Source of the DNA: Bhargavaea ullalensis
Lineage (GTDB): Bacteria > Bacillota > Bacilli > Bacillales_A > Planococcaceae
Length of the DNA: 64,000 nt
Assembly: GCF_040545425.1 (NCBI RefSeq)
Contig: NZ_JBEPLW010000009.1
Reading direction: 5' to 3' (one strand)
The notes under the pieces are model-generated. The model was not told the DNA's origin. It saw only the letters and a program-made list of their open reading frames with translations, and searched no databases. Positions 26,634-35,449 of this stretch are shown piece by piece (position 1 is the stretch's first letter; each line of letters starts with the position of its first letter). The position numbers were made by a program, and so were the translations under genes.

Positions 26634-27062
26634 TCAAAGCGCGTCCAGCGCCATGTCCTGTTTGCCCGCTAGTTCGGGAATGTGGTCGACCGGCGTCCAG
26701 TGAAGGATCAGTGACTTTCCGCGGTCCTTGCCGCTTCCGGTGACGGTGTGGCCCCACTCCTCCGGTCCATTGCCGGTGTAGGCAAGATGGAAAATGTTTC
26801 GTTCGTATTTACGGTCGCGGTGTCTCGGGAAAAATGTGTTTTTTGCCAGTTTGCCGACGAGGACGAGATCGTGTTTTGAAATGCCCGTCTCTTCCTCAAT
26901 CTCCCGGTAAAGGGCGTCCATCAGCAGTTCTCCGCGATCAATCGTCCCGCCGGGCACTTGTGCGCCGGACTCGGGATGGTTCTTCTCGGTATAAACGAGC
27001 AGCTGCTGGTCCGGCCCTTCTCCGCGTGTGATATATGCCAGTACTTTTCTTCTGAGTTCCAT
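26634..27062 (-). CDS. Nudix hydrolase
   Basis: A 142-residue Nudix-fold pyrophosphohydrolase. The Nudix box reads G-x5-E-x7-REIEEETGI (from PGGTIDRGELLMDALY onward), so the catalytic Glu residues are intact. ATG 27062 is chosen because AGGAGGTG precedes it; the longer upstream frame crosses the promoter. Substrate unknown. It is a single gene with its own promoter and terminator, convergent with the cytochrome c pair. Confidence 0.88.
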   Translation of the reverse strand: MELRRKVLAYITRGEGPDQQLLVYTEKNHPESGAQVPGGTIDRGELLMDALYREIEEETGISKHDLVLVGKLAKNTFFPRHRDRKYERNIFHLAYTGNGPEEWGHTVTGSGKDRGKSLILHWTPVDHIPELAGKQDMALDAL

Positions 27063-27093
27063 GGCCGGCACCTCCTGTATAGTTGATTCTTTC

Positions 27094-27122
27094 AGTATAC
27101 CAAATGGTCCGAACATTCTCAA
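27094..27122 (-). promoter_or_regulatory. Sigma-A promoter of the Nudix gene
   Basis: On the minus strand TTGAGA, 17 bp, TATACT. The -10 lies about 32 bp before the ATG. Confidence 0.65.
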
Positions 27123-27220
27123 TACCGGTGTCAAAATTCCGTCACTGGACATCCACGGATTTGTCATGCCGTTTCCACCATTCCGTCATGATTACGCGTT
27201 AGCGGACATCCGCCCCGGGG

Positions 27221-27226
27221 TATAAT
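27221..27226 (+). promoter_or_regulatory. Probable -10 of the cydABS region
   Basis: TATAAT stands 28 bp before the 31-codon gene at 27254. The -35 is poor (TTAGCG at 27199-27204), which suggests dependence on an activator. Confidence 0.4.
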
Positions 27227-27253
27227 AGTGGCAGATGCAAAGGAGGAGCGCCG

Positions 27254-27349
27254 ATGTACAAGAAACAGGAACGGTGGCTGATGTGGCTCGCGTTCATCGT
27301 GGGCGCCATCATGCTGCTGTCAATTGTCGGCAGGATCTTCGGCGGATGA
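27254..27349 (+). CDS. 31-residue single-span membrane peptide upstream of cydA
   Basis: The reading frame begins MYKKQERWLMWLAFIVG and ends GRIFGG. It has an AAAGGAGG site ideally placed before the ATG, a basic N-terminus and one predicted helix (about residues 9-25). It lies between the promoter and cydA, 86 bp upstream of cydA. I do not recognise it. Its composition and ribosome site make real translation likely; it could be a small bd-oxidase-associated subunit or an unrelated membrane peptide. Confidence 0.55.
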   Translation: MYKKQERWLMWLAFIVGAIMLLSIVGRIFGG

Positions 27350-27435
27350 CGCCGGAACTGCCAGTATATATACCCGTCCTTGAGGACTTGAAAACACACT
27401 CACATGCGTTCCACTTTTGAAGGAGGGAAACCTGC

Positions 27436-28803
27436 ATGGGCAATGAAGAAGCCGTGTTTTTTTCACGGGCACTCACCGAGCTGACGCTGAGCTTCCATAT
27501 CATCTATGCGACGATCGGTGTCGGCGTCCCGCTCATGATCATGATTGCACAATGGGTGGGCATCAAGAAAAACGATGAACATTACATCCTGCTCGCACGC
27601 CGGTGGGCACGCGGGTTTGTCATTACGGTGGCCGTCGGTGTCGTGACGGGGACCGCGATCGGTCTTCAGCTCTCGCTTTTATGGCCGAACTTTATGGAAC
27701 TCGCCGGGCAGGTCATCGCACTGCCGCTCTTCATGGAGACGTTCGCGTTCTTCTTTGAAGCGATTTTCCTCGGAATTTACCTGTACACCTGGGACCGGTT
27801 CGACAACCAGAAAAAGCACCTGTTGCTGCTTGTCCCGGTTGCGCTCGGCGCGTCGTTCTCGGCTGTGTTCATCACGATCGTGAACGCGTTCATGAACGCA
27901 CCGCAAGGATTCGACATTGTCGACGGAAAGCTCATCAACATCCAGCCGATCCTCGCCATGTTCAACCCGGCGATGCCGACGAAAGTGGCGCACGTCGTGG
28001 TGACGGCCTACATGACCTCGGCATTTGTCCTGGCCGCGATTGCCGCATTCCGGCTTTTGAAGGGCTCGGATCACATTTATCACAAAAAGGCCCTGCACCT
28101 GACTGTCAAGCTCGGCCTCGTCTTCTCGCTCGGGGCACTCCTCATCGGCGACCTATCCGGCAAGTACCTGGCCGAATATCAGCCGGAGAAGCTGGCCGCC
28201 GCAGAGTGGCACTTTGAAACCGAAGGGGAAGCCCCGCTCATGCTGTACGGGGTGCTCGACGGGGAAGAAGTGAAGTATGCGATTAAAATTCCATTCGCAC
28301 TGAGCATCCTGGCACACTCCAACCCGAAAGCGGAAGTCACCGGTCTGAACGAATTTCCGGATGATGAAATCCCGCCGCTTTACATTCATTACTTGTTTGA
28401 CACGATGGTCTCGATCGGGATGCTCATGATCGCCGTTTCCGGCCTGTACTGGCTCGGCAGCCGCCTCGGCTGGGCGTTTGTCCGCTCGCGCTGGTTCCGC
28501 TGGCTCATCGTCGCCGGAGGCCCGCTCTCGGTGCTCGCCATTGAAGCGGGCTGGTGGTATGCGGAAGTCGGCCGCCAACCGTGGATTCTTCGGGGCATCA
28601 TGAAGACGCCGGAAGGAGCGACAACAAGCGGGCAGGTTGATCTGATGCTGTACTTGTTCGCGCTTCTCTATCTGGTCCTCGGCGTCGGCAGCGTCGTCGT
28701 ACTCCGCAGAATGTTCCGCCGCAACCCGGTCGAGCGTGAAATCGCGGACCGTGAAGCAGAGCGGATTGCAGAGGAAAAAGCGAAAGGGGTTGATCCGTCA
28801 TGA
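27436..28803 (+). CDS. cydA: Cytochrome bd quinol oxidase subunit I
   Basis: This is the heme-bearing subunit of a cytochrome bd-type terminal oxidase that oxidises quinol and reduces O2 to water. Its 455 residues contain the N-terminal heme His21 in LSFHIIYATIGVG, multiple membrane helices and a short Q-loop, as in Geobacillus bd oxidase rather than the long E. coli loop. AAGGAGGG precedes the ATG. Its stop overlaps the cydB start (ATGA). A cydDC-type assembly transporter is not present nearby. Confidence 0.92.
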   Translation: MGNEEAVFFSRALTELTLSFHIIYATIGVGVPLMIMIAQWVGIKKNDEHYILLARRWARGFVITVAVGVVTGTAIGLQLSLLWPNFMELAGQVIALPLFMETFAFFFEAIFLGIYLYTWDRFDNQKKHLLLLVPVALGASFSAVFITIVNAFMNAPQGFDIVDGKLINIQPILAMFNPAMPTKVAHVVVTAYMTSAFVLAAIAAFRLLKGSDHIYHKKALHLTVKLGLVFSLGALLIGDLSGKYLAEYQPEKLAAAEWHFETEGEAPLMLYGVLDGEEVKYAIKIPFALSILAHSNPKAEVTGLNEFPDDEIPPLYIHYLFDTMVSIGMLMIAVSGLYWLGSRLGWAFVRSRWFRWLIVAGGPLSVLAIEAGWWYAEVGRQPWILRGIMKTPEGATTSGQVDLMLYLFALLYLVLGVGSVVVLRRMFRRNPVEREIADREAERIAEEKAKGVDPS

Positions 28804-29828
28804 CCCTGGAGATCCTCGGTATTTCGGTGCTCTGGACGTTCCTGTTCGGTTACCTGATCGTCGCTTCAATCGACTTCGGGGCGGGCTTCTTCAACGCCTA
28901 CAGCGTGCTCACCGGCAAAGAGCGCATCCTGACGAACGTCATCCAGCGCTACCTGTCCCCGGTCTGGGAAGTGACGAACGTGTTCCTCGTGTTCTTCTTC
29001 GTCGGCATGGTCGGCTTCTTCCCGTCCTCTGCGTTCTACTACGGGACGACGCTGCTCGTGCCGGCGAGCCTGGCGATCATCCTGCTCGCCATCCGCGGCT
29101 CGTACTATGCGTTTGAAACGTACGGCGCCCGCGGACATAAAGGTTATTCATTCATGTACGGTGCGGCCGGGCTCCTGCTGCCGGCCTCGATGTCGATCGT
29201 GCTCACGATTTCCGAAGGCGGCTTTGTCGACCTCGTCGACGGTAATCCGGTGCTGGATTACCATGCGCTGTTCACGAGTCCGCTCACCTGGTCGATCGTC
29301 GTCCTGAGCCTCGCCGCCGTGCTGTATATATCCGCCGTGTTCCTCACCTGGTACGCCAATAAAGCCGGCGACCGGGAAGCGACCGACCTGCTCCGGAAGT
29401 ACGCGCTCATCTGGTCACTGCCGACGATCATCACCGCCGGCGGCATCATCTGGGAGCTGCGTGCGCATAACCCGGAACACTACGCGCGCCTGCTCGACTT
29501 CGGATGGATGTTCGCCGTCTCGGCTCTTCTGTTTGCCGGCACGGTCTGGCTGCTCTGGAAGCGCCGCAACTACGGGCTCGCCTTCTGGATGCTGTTCGGC
29601 CAGTTCGCGTTCGCCTTCTACGGCTACGGCTTCTCGCACTATCCGTACCTGCTGTACCCGCACCTGACGATCTACGACAGCTTTACGAACCCGGCGATGG
29701 CGACCGCGCTCGTCGTGGCATTCATCCTCGGCCTCTGCCTGCTCATCCCGTCGCTTTACCTGCTGCTGCGCATGTTCCTGTTCAACAAAGACTACGTAAA
29801 AGGCAAAAAGAGCGACGAGCACGCCTGA
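28800..29828 (+). CDS. cydB: Cytochrome bd quinol oxidase subunit II
   Basis: This is the second membrane subunit of the bd oxidase, 342 residues with about eight predicted helices. It starts with the typical TLEILGISVLWTFLFGYLIV and SIDFGAGFF segment. Translation is coupled to cydA by a 4-bp overlap, and it is followed 22 bp later by cydS. Confidence 0.9.
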   Translation: MTLEILGISVLWTFLFGYLIVASIDFGAGFFNAYSVLTGKERILTNVIQRYLSPVWEVTNVFLVFFFVGMVGFFPSSAFYYGTTLLVPASLAIILLAIRGSYYAFETYGARGHKGYSFMYGAAGLLLPASMSIVLTISEGGFVDLVDGNPVLDYHALFTSPLTWSIVVLSLAAVLYISAVFLTWYANKAGDREATDLLRKYALIWSLPTIITAGGIIWELRAHNPEHYARLLDFGWMFAVSALLFAGTVWLLWKRRNYGLAFWMLFGQFAFAFYGYGFSHYPYLLYPHLTIYDSFTNPAMATALVVAFILGLCLLIPSLYLLLRMFLFNKDYVKGKKSDEHA

Positions 29829-29850
29829 AGGAAATGAAGGAGGAACCTAA

Positions 29851-29976
29851 ATGAACGATTTTCTCATCTTCTACGCCCCGTTCATCGTCCTGATCGGCGT
29901 GATCTTAGTGGCCTTTATCGTGGCGCCATTTGATGACGCGGTGACGAAAGGACCGAAGGAACGGAAGAAAAAATAA
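29851..29976 (+). CDS. cydS: Cytochrome bd small subunit CydS-like
   Basis: A 41-residue, single-span protein beginning MNDFLIFYAPFIVLIGVILV, with a charged C-terminus (KGPKERKKK). A strong AAGGAGG site is 7 bp upstream. Position immediately behind cydAB, size and one N-terminal helix match CydS, the third subunit seen in the Geobacillus thermodenitrificans bd oxidase structure. It is too short for most gene finders. Confidence 0.75.
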   Translation: MNDFLIFYAPFIVLIGVILVAFIVAPFDDAVTKGPKERKKK

Positions 29977-29986
29977 AGGCGAAGCG

Positions 29987-30019
29987 AACCGCCCCGGTGA
30001 TTGTGCCGGGGCGGTTTTT
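29987..30019. terminator. Intrinsic terminator of cydABS
   Basis: AACCGCCCCGG, 8-nt loop, CCGGGGCGGTT, then TTT. The array at 30040 begins just beyond it. Confidence 0.85.
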
Positions 30020-30039
30020 GGGTGTGCGGGTGTGCGGAA

Positions 30040-30144
30040 AGTCGGACTCTTAAAGAGCGGAATCGGACTCTTAGCGAGGAGAATCGGTCTCTTAAAGAGT
30101 GGAATCGGACTCTTAGCAGCGAGAATCGGTCTCTTAGGCGTTTA
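30040..30144. repeat. 21-bp tandem array D (5 units)
   Basis: Five exact 21-bp units share the core AATCGGACTCTTA (GGTCTC in units 3 and 5). Units 1 and 3 continue AAGAG while units 2 and 4 continue GC, so a 42-bp dimer is visible. It starts 21 bp after the cydS terminator in a 340-bp gene-free stretch; the remainder (30145-30316) shows nothing recognisable. Confidence 0.85.
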
Positions 30145-30316
30145 GCGGGGCAAAAGTCTTGGGAGTGGTTCCTGCCGGGATGGGGGTGTCTTTCGACGCA
30201 TGCCGTTATTCCTGAACTTCCAGCTCTTTCAATTTGGTATGATTAAAGCTGCGGCAGGAAAAGGAAATTTCGTGCGGGCATCAGGTTTGTCTGCTTGTTT
30301 TGAATCGGAGAGTGGA

Positions 30317-30850
30317 ATGATGAAGAAAAAGAGTGTATCGGTCAATCTGCTGTTGCTGGTGATGATCTTTTTGGCTGCTTGCAACAGTCCGGAAAGCGGG
30401 AGCGGCATTGATCCGGCAGATGAGTTTGAGGACTATAAGACAGAAGGAATCGAACCGCTTTATGAGCGATCGTGGAAGCTTGCTGAAATGGGCGGGCATT
30501 TTAATTCCATGATCGCCGAAACGGAAAACGCCCGAACCTATATTATGGATGAGATGATTCCATATGCTGAAGAAACAAAGGAACTCGCGGAGAGTTTGCA
30601 GGATGAGCTGGTTACTAAAGAAATTCAAGATGTAAATAAAGTCACGATCGATCAACTGGATTTGACGATTGAGTCGTTCCACAAACAAGCGGAATTTTTA
30701 GAACTCCATATTCATCCTGTCAGCGATGAATCCTACGCCAAGTCCGAAGAAGTGTATGCTGAAGTCATGGAACTGCAAGAACAAATCGATGAAAAAACAG
30801 CTGAGTATGATACAAAAGTTAAGGAACTTGAATCTAAATATGGGTCTTGA
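30317..30850 (+). CDS. Lipoprotein of unknown function (paralogue 1)
   Basis: A 177-residue exported lipoprotein: signal peptide VNLLLLVMIFLAAC with the lipidated Cys in LAAC, then an almost entirely helical, Glu/Lys-rich mature part that probably forms a coiled coil. It is a paralogue of the next gene (shared EPL-ERS-KLAEM and EETKE segments). It resembles in plan, but not clearly in sequence, the YkyA group of cell-wall lipoproteins. Visibly more AT-rich than the flanks. ATG 30317 follows GGAGAG. Confidence 0.6.
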   Translation: MMKKKSVSVNLLLLVMIFLAACNSPESGSGIDPADEFEDYKTEGIEPLYERSWKLAEMGGHFNSMIAETENARTYIMDEMIPYAEETKELAESLQDELVTKEIQDVNKVTIDQLDLTIESFHKQAEFLELHIHPVSDESYAKSEEVYAEVMELQEQIDEKTAEYDTKVKELESKYGS

Positions 30851-30902
30851 AGTGAAACGGCTGGGAAAAATTTAATGGGAAACTGCAGAGGGAAGGCTGA
30901 TC

Positions 30903-31439
30903 ATGGATAAACAATCTTCATACATGAAATTAACTCTCATGGTGTTATTGATAGGATTACTCGCTGCCTGCAACAGTGGCAACGAAGCAGAATCAAAGAA
31001 TATCAGTGTGGAAAAAGAATTTGATGAATATAGAGAGAATGTCCTCGAGCCTCTGGATGAGCGATCATTCAAGTTCGCAGAAATGTTCAACCACTCTGCA
31101 TCCATCATCGATCAACCTGAGGAAGCCCACCGCTATCTGAAGGAAGAAGTAATTCCGTTTATGGAAGAAACCAAGAAAATCGCTTCTGAAGCCCGTGATG
31201 GACTGGTGAATGAAGAGATTAGGGAACTGAACGAGACGACTATCAAGTATGTGGATCTGAATCTCGCTTCACTTCATAAGACCACGGAGTTATCGGCACT
31301 CGAACTTGAATCGGTAACCGAAGAAACGTACCATAAAGCTGAAAAACTGAATGAGGAAAACATGGAGCTTCAAGAGAAGATTGATCAAACCGGAGCGGAA
31401 ATGGACCGGCAAATTGACGAACTCTCCGGCGAACAGTGA
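30903..31439 (+). CDS. Lipoprotein of unknown function (paralogue 2)
   Basis: A 178-residue lipoprotein with signal peptide LMVLLIGLLAAC, then a helical Glu-rich domain with LEPLDERSFKFAEM, EEVIPFMEETKK and ENMELQEKIDQT, each matching the previous gene. It lies 52 bp downstream of its paralogue, in the same AT-rich patch. Probably co-transcribed with it. Function not recognised. Confidence 0.6.
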   Translation: MDKQSSYMKLTLMVLLIGLLAACNSGNEAESKNISVEKEFDEYRENVLEPLDERSFKFAEMFNHSASIIDQPEEAHRYLKEEVIPFMEETKKIASEARDGLVNEEIRELNETTIKYVDLNLASLHKTTELSALELESVTEETYHKAEKLNEENMELQEKIDQTGAEMDRQIDELSGEQ

Positions 31440-31467
31440 AGCGGGACAAATTTGAGGTGACGTTTTA

Positions 31468-31617
31468 TTGCGGTATATAATTGTTTTCTTGATCGGATTT
31501 CTAATCACTTTTTTTAGCGACTTTTTTAATCAATATAATATCCTTTTTAATTTACTTGCCAGAACCGTCTTCGCGTTGTTTTTTGTCATGATTATTTGGT
31601 TGGTGCAAAAAAAATAA
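31468..31617 (+). CDS. 49-residue two-helix membrane peptide
   Basis: The TTG start follows GAGGTGA by 7 bp. The product begins MRYIIVFLIGFLITFF and ends FALFFVMIIWLVQKK, giving two hydrophobic spans separated by SDFFNQYN. It is 28 bp behind the second lipoprotein gene and ahead of the common terminator, so it is likely the third gene of that unit. No family recognised; the strongly AT-rich base composition matches the lipoprotein genes. Confidence 0.45.
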   Translation: MRYIIVFLIGFLITFFSDFFNQYNILFNLLARTVFALFFVMIIWLVQKK

Positions 31618-31666
31618 AGGGTGGTACACAGCCCTACCCGTACTATTAGACCTTGCCTAAATATAT

Positions 31667-31703
31667 GACGCAGTGACCGAGCCCTCAGTCACTGCGTCTT
31701 TTT
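31667..31703 (+). terminator. Intrinsic terminator of the lipoprotein unit
   Basis: A perfect 11-bp stem GACGCAGTGAC/GTCACTGCGTC, then TTTTT. Confidence 0.85.
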
Positions 31704-31853
31704 CTGCTTCCGTGGAACCAGTGAACCTCTGTCCGTAGAAGCACAACTCCGAGCTTAAACCCATTTCAATTTAATTGCCGTCACATCTGCTCTGCTTTCC
31801 TCCGCTTTTCTGGTAAAATGAAGGCAACAGACATACGACGGAGGAACTCATCC

Positions 31854-33218
31854 ATGACTTATGCAGTCCAGCAGAACGACCGGCTCACCGCCGAAGTCGT
31901 TGACCTCACACACGACGGGGCGGGGGTCGCGAAAATCGACGGCTATCCGCTCTTCATTCCCGGTGCCCTGCCGGGAGAGACCGTCGAATTCAAAGTGACA
32001 AAAACACTCAAGAAATACGGCTTCGGCAAGCTCCTGAACATCATTGAAGCATCCGAAGAACGGGCCGAGCCGCCTTGCCCTGTGTTCCCGGAGTGCGGCG
32101 GCTGTCAGATCCAGCATTTGTCGTATGAAGGCCAGCTCGAGCGGAAGCGCAAGATGGTCCGCGACGTGATGGACCGGATCGCCAAATTGCCGGAGGTCCC
32201 GGTTCATCCGGTGAAGGGGATGGAACACCCTTGGCGCTACCGCAATAAATCACAGATCCCGTTCGCCGAGCGGGACGGAAAGGTCGTAGCCGGATTCTTC
32301 CGGAGCGGGACGCACTCGATCATGGACACCGAAACGTGCCTCATCCAGTCAACCGAGGCGGATGTCGTCATGCGCACGATCAAGCATGGCCTCCATGAAC
32401 TCGGCATCAAGGCGTACGACGAGAACAAGGACAAAGGCTTCCTTCGCCACGTTGTCATCCGCACAGGGAAGGCGACCGGGGAAACGATGGTCGTCCTCGT
32501 CACGCGCAAGAGCAAGTTCCCGCAGAAAGACGCCGTCGTCTCGCTCATTCAGGGCGTGCTGCCGGACGTGACGTCGATCATCCAGAACGTCAACGACCGG
32601 AAAACGAACGTCATCATGGGCGATGAAACGATCGTGCTCCACGGCCCCGAAGTCATCACCGACGAAATCGGCGGCGTCCGGTTCGAAATCTCCGCACGCT
32701 CGTTTTATCAGATCAACCCGGACCAGACCGAAGTGCTCTATTCCCAGGCGCTCGAATACGCGAATCTCACAGGCGATGAGTCCGTCATCGACGCCTACTG
32801 CGGCATCGGCACAATCTCCCTCTTCCTCGCGAAGAAAGCGAAGGAAGTGTACGGGGTGGAAATCGTTCCGCAGGCAATTGAAGACGCAAAGCGCAACGCC
32901 GAACTCAACGGCTTTACGAACACACACTTTGAAGCAGGCGCCGCCGAAGACGTCATCCCGCGCTGGTACAAAGACGGCAAGCGATTCGACGTCCTCGTCG
33001 TCGACCCGCCGAGAAAAGGCTGCGACGAGCACCTGCTCCGTACCATCCTCGAATACCGGCCGAAGCGCATCGTCTACGTCAGCTGCAACCCGGCAACCTT
33101 GGCCCGCGACCTGCGGATTCTGGAAGACGGCGGGTACAAGACGAAAGAAGTTCAGCCGGTGGATATGTTCCCGCAATCGAGTCATGTGGAAGCCGTTGCG
33201 TTGATAGAATTGAAGTGA
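31854..33218 (+). CDS. rlmCD: 23S rRNA (uracil-5-)-methyltransferase RlmCD (YefA)
   Basis: This SAM-dependent TrmA/RumA-family methyltransferase, in B. subtilis, forms m5U747 and m5U1939 of 23S rRNA. Its 454 residues include an N-terminal TRAM domain, the iron-sulfur cluster Cys75, Cys81 and Cys84 (PCPVFPECGGCQ) with a fourth Cys in TETCLIQ, the SAM motif DAYCGIGTISLFLA, VVDPPRKGC and the catalytic Cys in YVSCNPATLARD. ATG 31854 follows CGGAGGAACTCATCC; the frame upstream starts inside the promoter region. Confidence 0.93.
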   Translation: MTYAVQQNDRLTAEVVDLTHDGAGVAKIDGYPLFIPGALPGETVEFKVTKTLKKYGFGKLLNIIEASEERAEPPCPVFPECGGCQIQHLSYEGQLERKRKMVRDVMDRIAKLPEVPVHPVKGMEHPWRYRNKSQIPFAERDGKVVAGFFRSGTHSIMDTETCLIQSTEADVVMRTIKHGLHELGIKAYDENKDKGFLRHVVIRTGKATGETMVVLVTRKSKFPQKDAVVSLIQGVLPDVTSIIQNVNDRKTNVIMGDETIVLHGPEVITDEIGGVRFEISARSFYQINPDQTEVLYSQALEYANLTGDESVIDAYCGIGTISLFLAKKAKEVYGVEIVPQAIEDAKRNAELNGFTNTHFEAGAAEDVIPRWYKDGKRFDVLVVDPPRKGCDEHLLRTILEYRPKRIVYVSCNPATLARDLRILEDGGYKTKEVQPVDMFPQSSHVEAVALIELK

Positions 33219-33305
33219 ATAGTGAAATGAATTCTATGCCCCCGGACGAACAGCACGGGGGTCTTTGTGAATTTGTGCAAAGTGATTTTTTTAACCCAAA
33301 CAATC

Positions 33306-33554
33306 TTACTGATAATAAGGCGTCCACTGGCGCCAATAATTATTGGCGGCGGCAACCGTTTGGAAGTGGACGGCGATGACTTGGGAGACGTTGATCAGAC
33401 TGTCGGGGTTGGTGGAGTAGGCGGGCCGCAGTACTTTCCGAACTTCTTCCGATGGCTGTGTGACGGTGACCCCTTTTTGTGCAAGCATCACCGCTAACGC
33501 AAATCCTTCCTCGGGCGTCTGGGTGATCAGCGAATGCACCGACTGACTCGGCAT
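33306..33554 (-). CDS. Small hypothetical protein
   Basis: An 82-residue soluble protein (start MPSQSVHSLITQTPEEG, end NNYWRQWTPYYQ). AAAGGAAG lies upstream of the ATG at 33554. No family recognised. It lies downstream of, and in the same direction as, the pyruvate oxidase gene but beyond that gene's terminator. Confidence 0.5.
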   Translation of the reverse strand: MPSQSVHSLITQTPEEGFALAVMLAQKGVTVTQPSEEVRKVLRPAYSTNPDSLINVSQVIAVHFQTVAAANNYWRQWTPYYQ

Positions 33555-33624
33555 GCCGTTCACTTCCTTTATTCGTTTGGTCTCCCTATACATATGCCGG
33601 GGATGTTGGGTTGTCACAAGGCAG

Positions 33625-33662
33625 AAAAAGTTGAAGGGGCATTTGATCCCCTTCAACTTTTT
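33625..33662. terminator. Bidirectional terminator after the pyruvate oxidase gene
   Basis: AAAAGTTGAAGGGG, 8-nt loop, CCCCTTCAACTTTT, flanked by A and T runs; it touches the stop codon of the oxidase gene. Confidence 0.85.
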
Positions 33663-35279
33663 TTATTCCGTCTCCGGGAAAAAGGCCTGCGCCGTCTGGA
33701 CGTCCACAAGCGACGGACCGACGGTGTTCAGTGCTTTTTCCATCACCGACTCGAGTTCCTCGGCCGACTCCGGACGGAATGCTTGCCATCCGCATGATTT
33801 GGCCAGACGGACAAAGTCCGGATTGGTCAGATCGGTTCCGACCCCTTTCGCACCGAGCACTTTGAGTTTGTCGGCTTCCATCTGCAAGGATTCGTTGTTC
33901 AATACGACGACGGTGATGTCGAGCTTGTAGCGGGTGGCGGTCAGGAGGTCGGCGAGGACCATCTGCAGCCCGCCGTCTCCCACAATCGCCACAACCTGTT
34001 TTTCGGGGTTCGCCAGTTTCGCCGCCATCGCTCCGGGGAGCCCGAAGCCCATCGTCCGCCAGTAGCCGGAGAAGATGAACGTCTGGTCGGTTTGCCGGAA
34101 GTTGCGGTTTGTCCAGACGGTGTTGTCTCCGGTGTCGAGTGAGACGATCGCATCCCGGGCGACGGTGCGGTCAAGCGCACGGATGATACGTGAAGGGTGA
34201 ACGGGGAATCCGCCCGTATGGCCTTCGTCCTCGTTTTGACGATCCCATTTCTCTTTGACTTTTTTGCAGCGGTTCACCCAGCCTTGGGAAGGGGAGAAGC
34301 CGGAAAGACCTTCGATTAAAAGGGACATCACTTCTTCCGTTTTGCCGGTGATCCCGACATCCACTGGAAGGTTCTTATCGATCTGATCGAAATGGCGATC
34401 AATCTGGATCACCCGGGCTCCTTCAGGGACATAACCTTCAGGCCACCAAGTCGTCCCCGCAAGCAGAACCGCATCGGCTTCTTTGAACAGGGCGGCGGCA
34501 TGCGGGTTTCCGCCTTCGCCGATTCCCTGGAGCATGAGCGGGAATTCTTCTTCAACCAGTCCTTTTCCGCCAAGGCTGGCCAGGATGCCGGCGCCCCAGA
34601 GCTCTGCCAGTTCCTTGAGATCTCCGGCAGCGTCGGCGGCTCCGGACCCGGCCAAGATCATCGGCCGCTGTGCGGATTTCATGATATCCGCAGCTTTCTG
34701 AAGGCTCTCCTTCGTAAATACGGAAGCCCCTTCAATCACTTCCGGCAACTGGCGCGGTTCGGCTTCTGATTGCGCCATGAACAGATCCTTCGGCACGGAC
34801 AGATGGGTGACTGCCCGCTGGTTGAGCGCGGTGCCCACTGCTTTTTCCAGAAGGTCCAGTGCCGTGTCGGGGCTCGCCACATTCGCCGAATAAGCGGCAA
34901 ACGGCTTCATAAGATCCTGCTGGTTGATGAATTGCGGGACCGTCTTCCCGATTTTATCGGTGGGGGCCTGTCCGGTGAGCGCGAGGACGGGCGCACGGTC
35001 GGCATGGGCATCACCGAGCCCGTTCAAAAGATTCGTTGCACCGGGTCCCATCGTCGCCGTGCACACACCGAGTCCCCCGGTCAGCTTCGCCTCGGCCGAT
35101 GCCATGAACGCAGCCGTCGATTCATGTTTGCAGGCGATAAATTGAATCTGTTCCTGCCTCGCCAAAGCATCGATGAGGCCGAAGCTGGCGTCGCCCACCA
35201 CGCCGTAAATTCGTTTTACCCCGTAAAGAGACAGTTGATCCAGCATCAGTTCCGCCACGTTTTTTGCCTGATTCGTCAT
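33663..35279 (-). CDS. Pyruvate oxidase-type thiamine-diphosphate enzyme
   Basis: A 538-residue ThDP enzyme of the pyruvate oxidase/acetolactate synthase family, closest in plan to B. subtilis YdaP. The catalytic Glu is in ACKHESTAAFMA, and the ThDP-Mg motif begins VGDGGLQM and ends in NN about 28 residues later. It would convert pyruvate to acetate or acetyl phosphate. The site GGGGAGG precedes the ATG. A possible sigma-B promoter (GTTTGC, 13 bp, GTGGAA, at 35347-35323 on the minus strand) is consistent with ydaP being a general-stress gene, but the -10 is imperfect. Confidence 0.85.
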   Translation of the reverse strand: MTNQAKNVAELMLDQLSLYGVKRIYGVVGDASFGLIDALARQEQIQFIACKHESTAAFMASAEAKLTGGLGVCTATMGPGATNLLNGLGDAHADRAPVLALTGQAPTDKIGKTVPQFINQQDLMKPFAAYSANVASPDTALDLLEKAVGTALNQRAVTHLSVPKDLFMAQSEAEPRQLPEVIEGASVFTKESLQKAADIMKSAQRPMILAGSGAADAAGDLKELAELWGAGILASLGGKGLVEEEFPLMLQGIGEGGNPHAAALFKEADAVLLAGTTWWPEGYVPEGARVIQIDRHFDQIDKNLPVDVGITGKTEEVMSLLIEGLSGFSPSQGWVNRCKKVKEKWDRQNEDEGHTGGFPVHPSRIIRALDRTVARDAIVSLDTGDNTVWTNRNFRQTDQTFIFSGYWRTMGFGLPGAMAAKLANPEKQVVAIVGDGGLQMVLADLLTATRYKLDITVVVLNNESLQMEADKLKVLGAKGVGTDLTNPDFVRLAKSCGWQAFRPESAEELESVMEKALNTVGPSLVDVQTAQAFFPETE

Positions 35280-35449
35280 TTGCGCAATCCTCCCCGGTTA
35301 TTCTGGTTGCTATCATTAAGTCTTCCACCAATAAATGACGGGCAAACTATCCGGGCATTCGCTTGACTTTATTCGCCCGCTCACCGGCACAAATCCCATT
35401 AAGTCCCCGTATGCTAAAGCAGTTACGGGGAAAAGAGGGGATGGGAAGA

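Noticed and set aside
35405..35430. Hairpin CCCCGTA...TTACGGGG before the DUF1259 gene as a terminator
   Set aside because: There is no T-run on either side; it may be a leader structure, but nothing supports a specific role.
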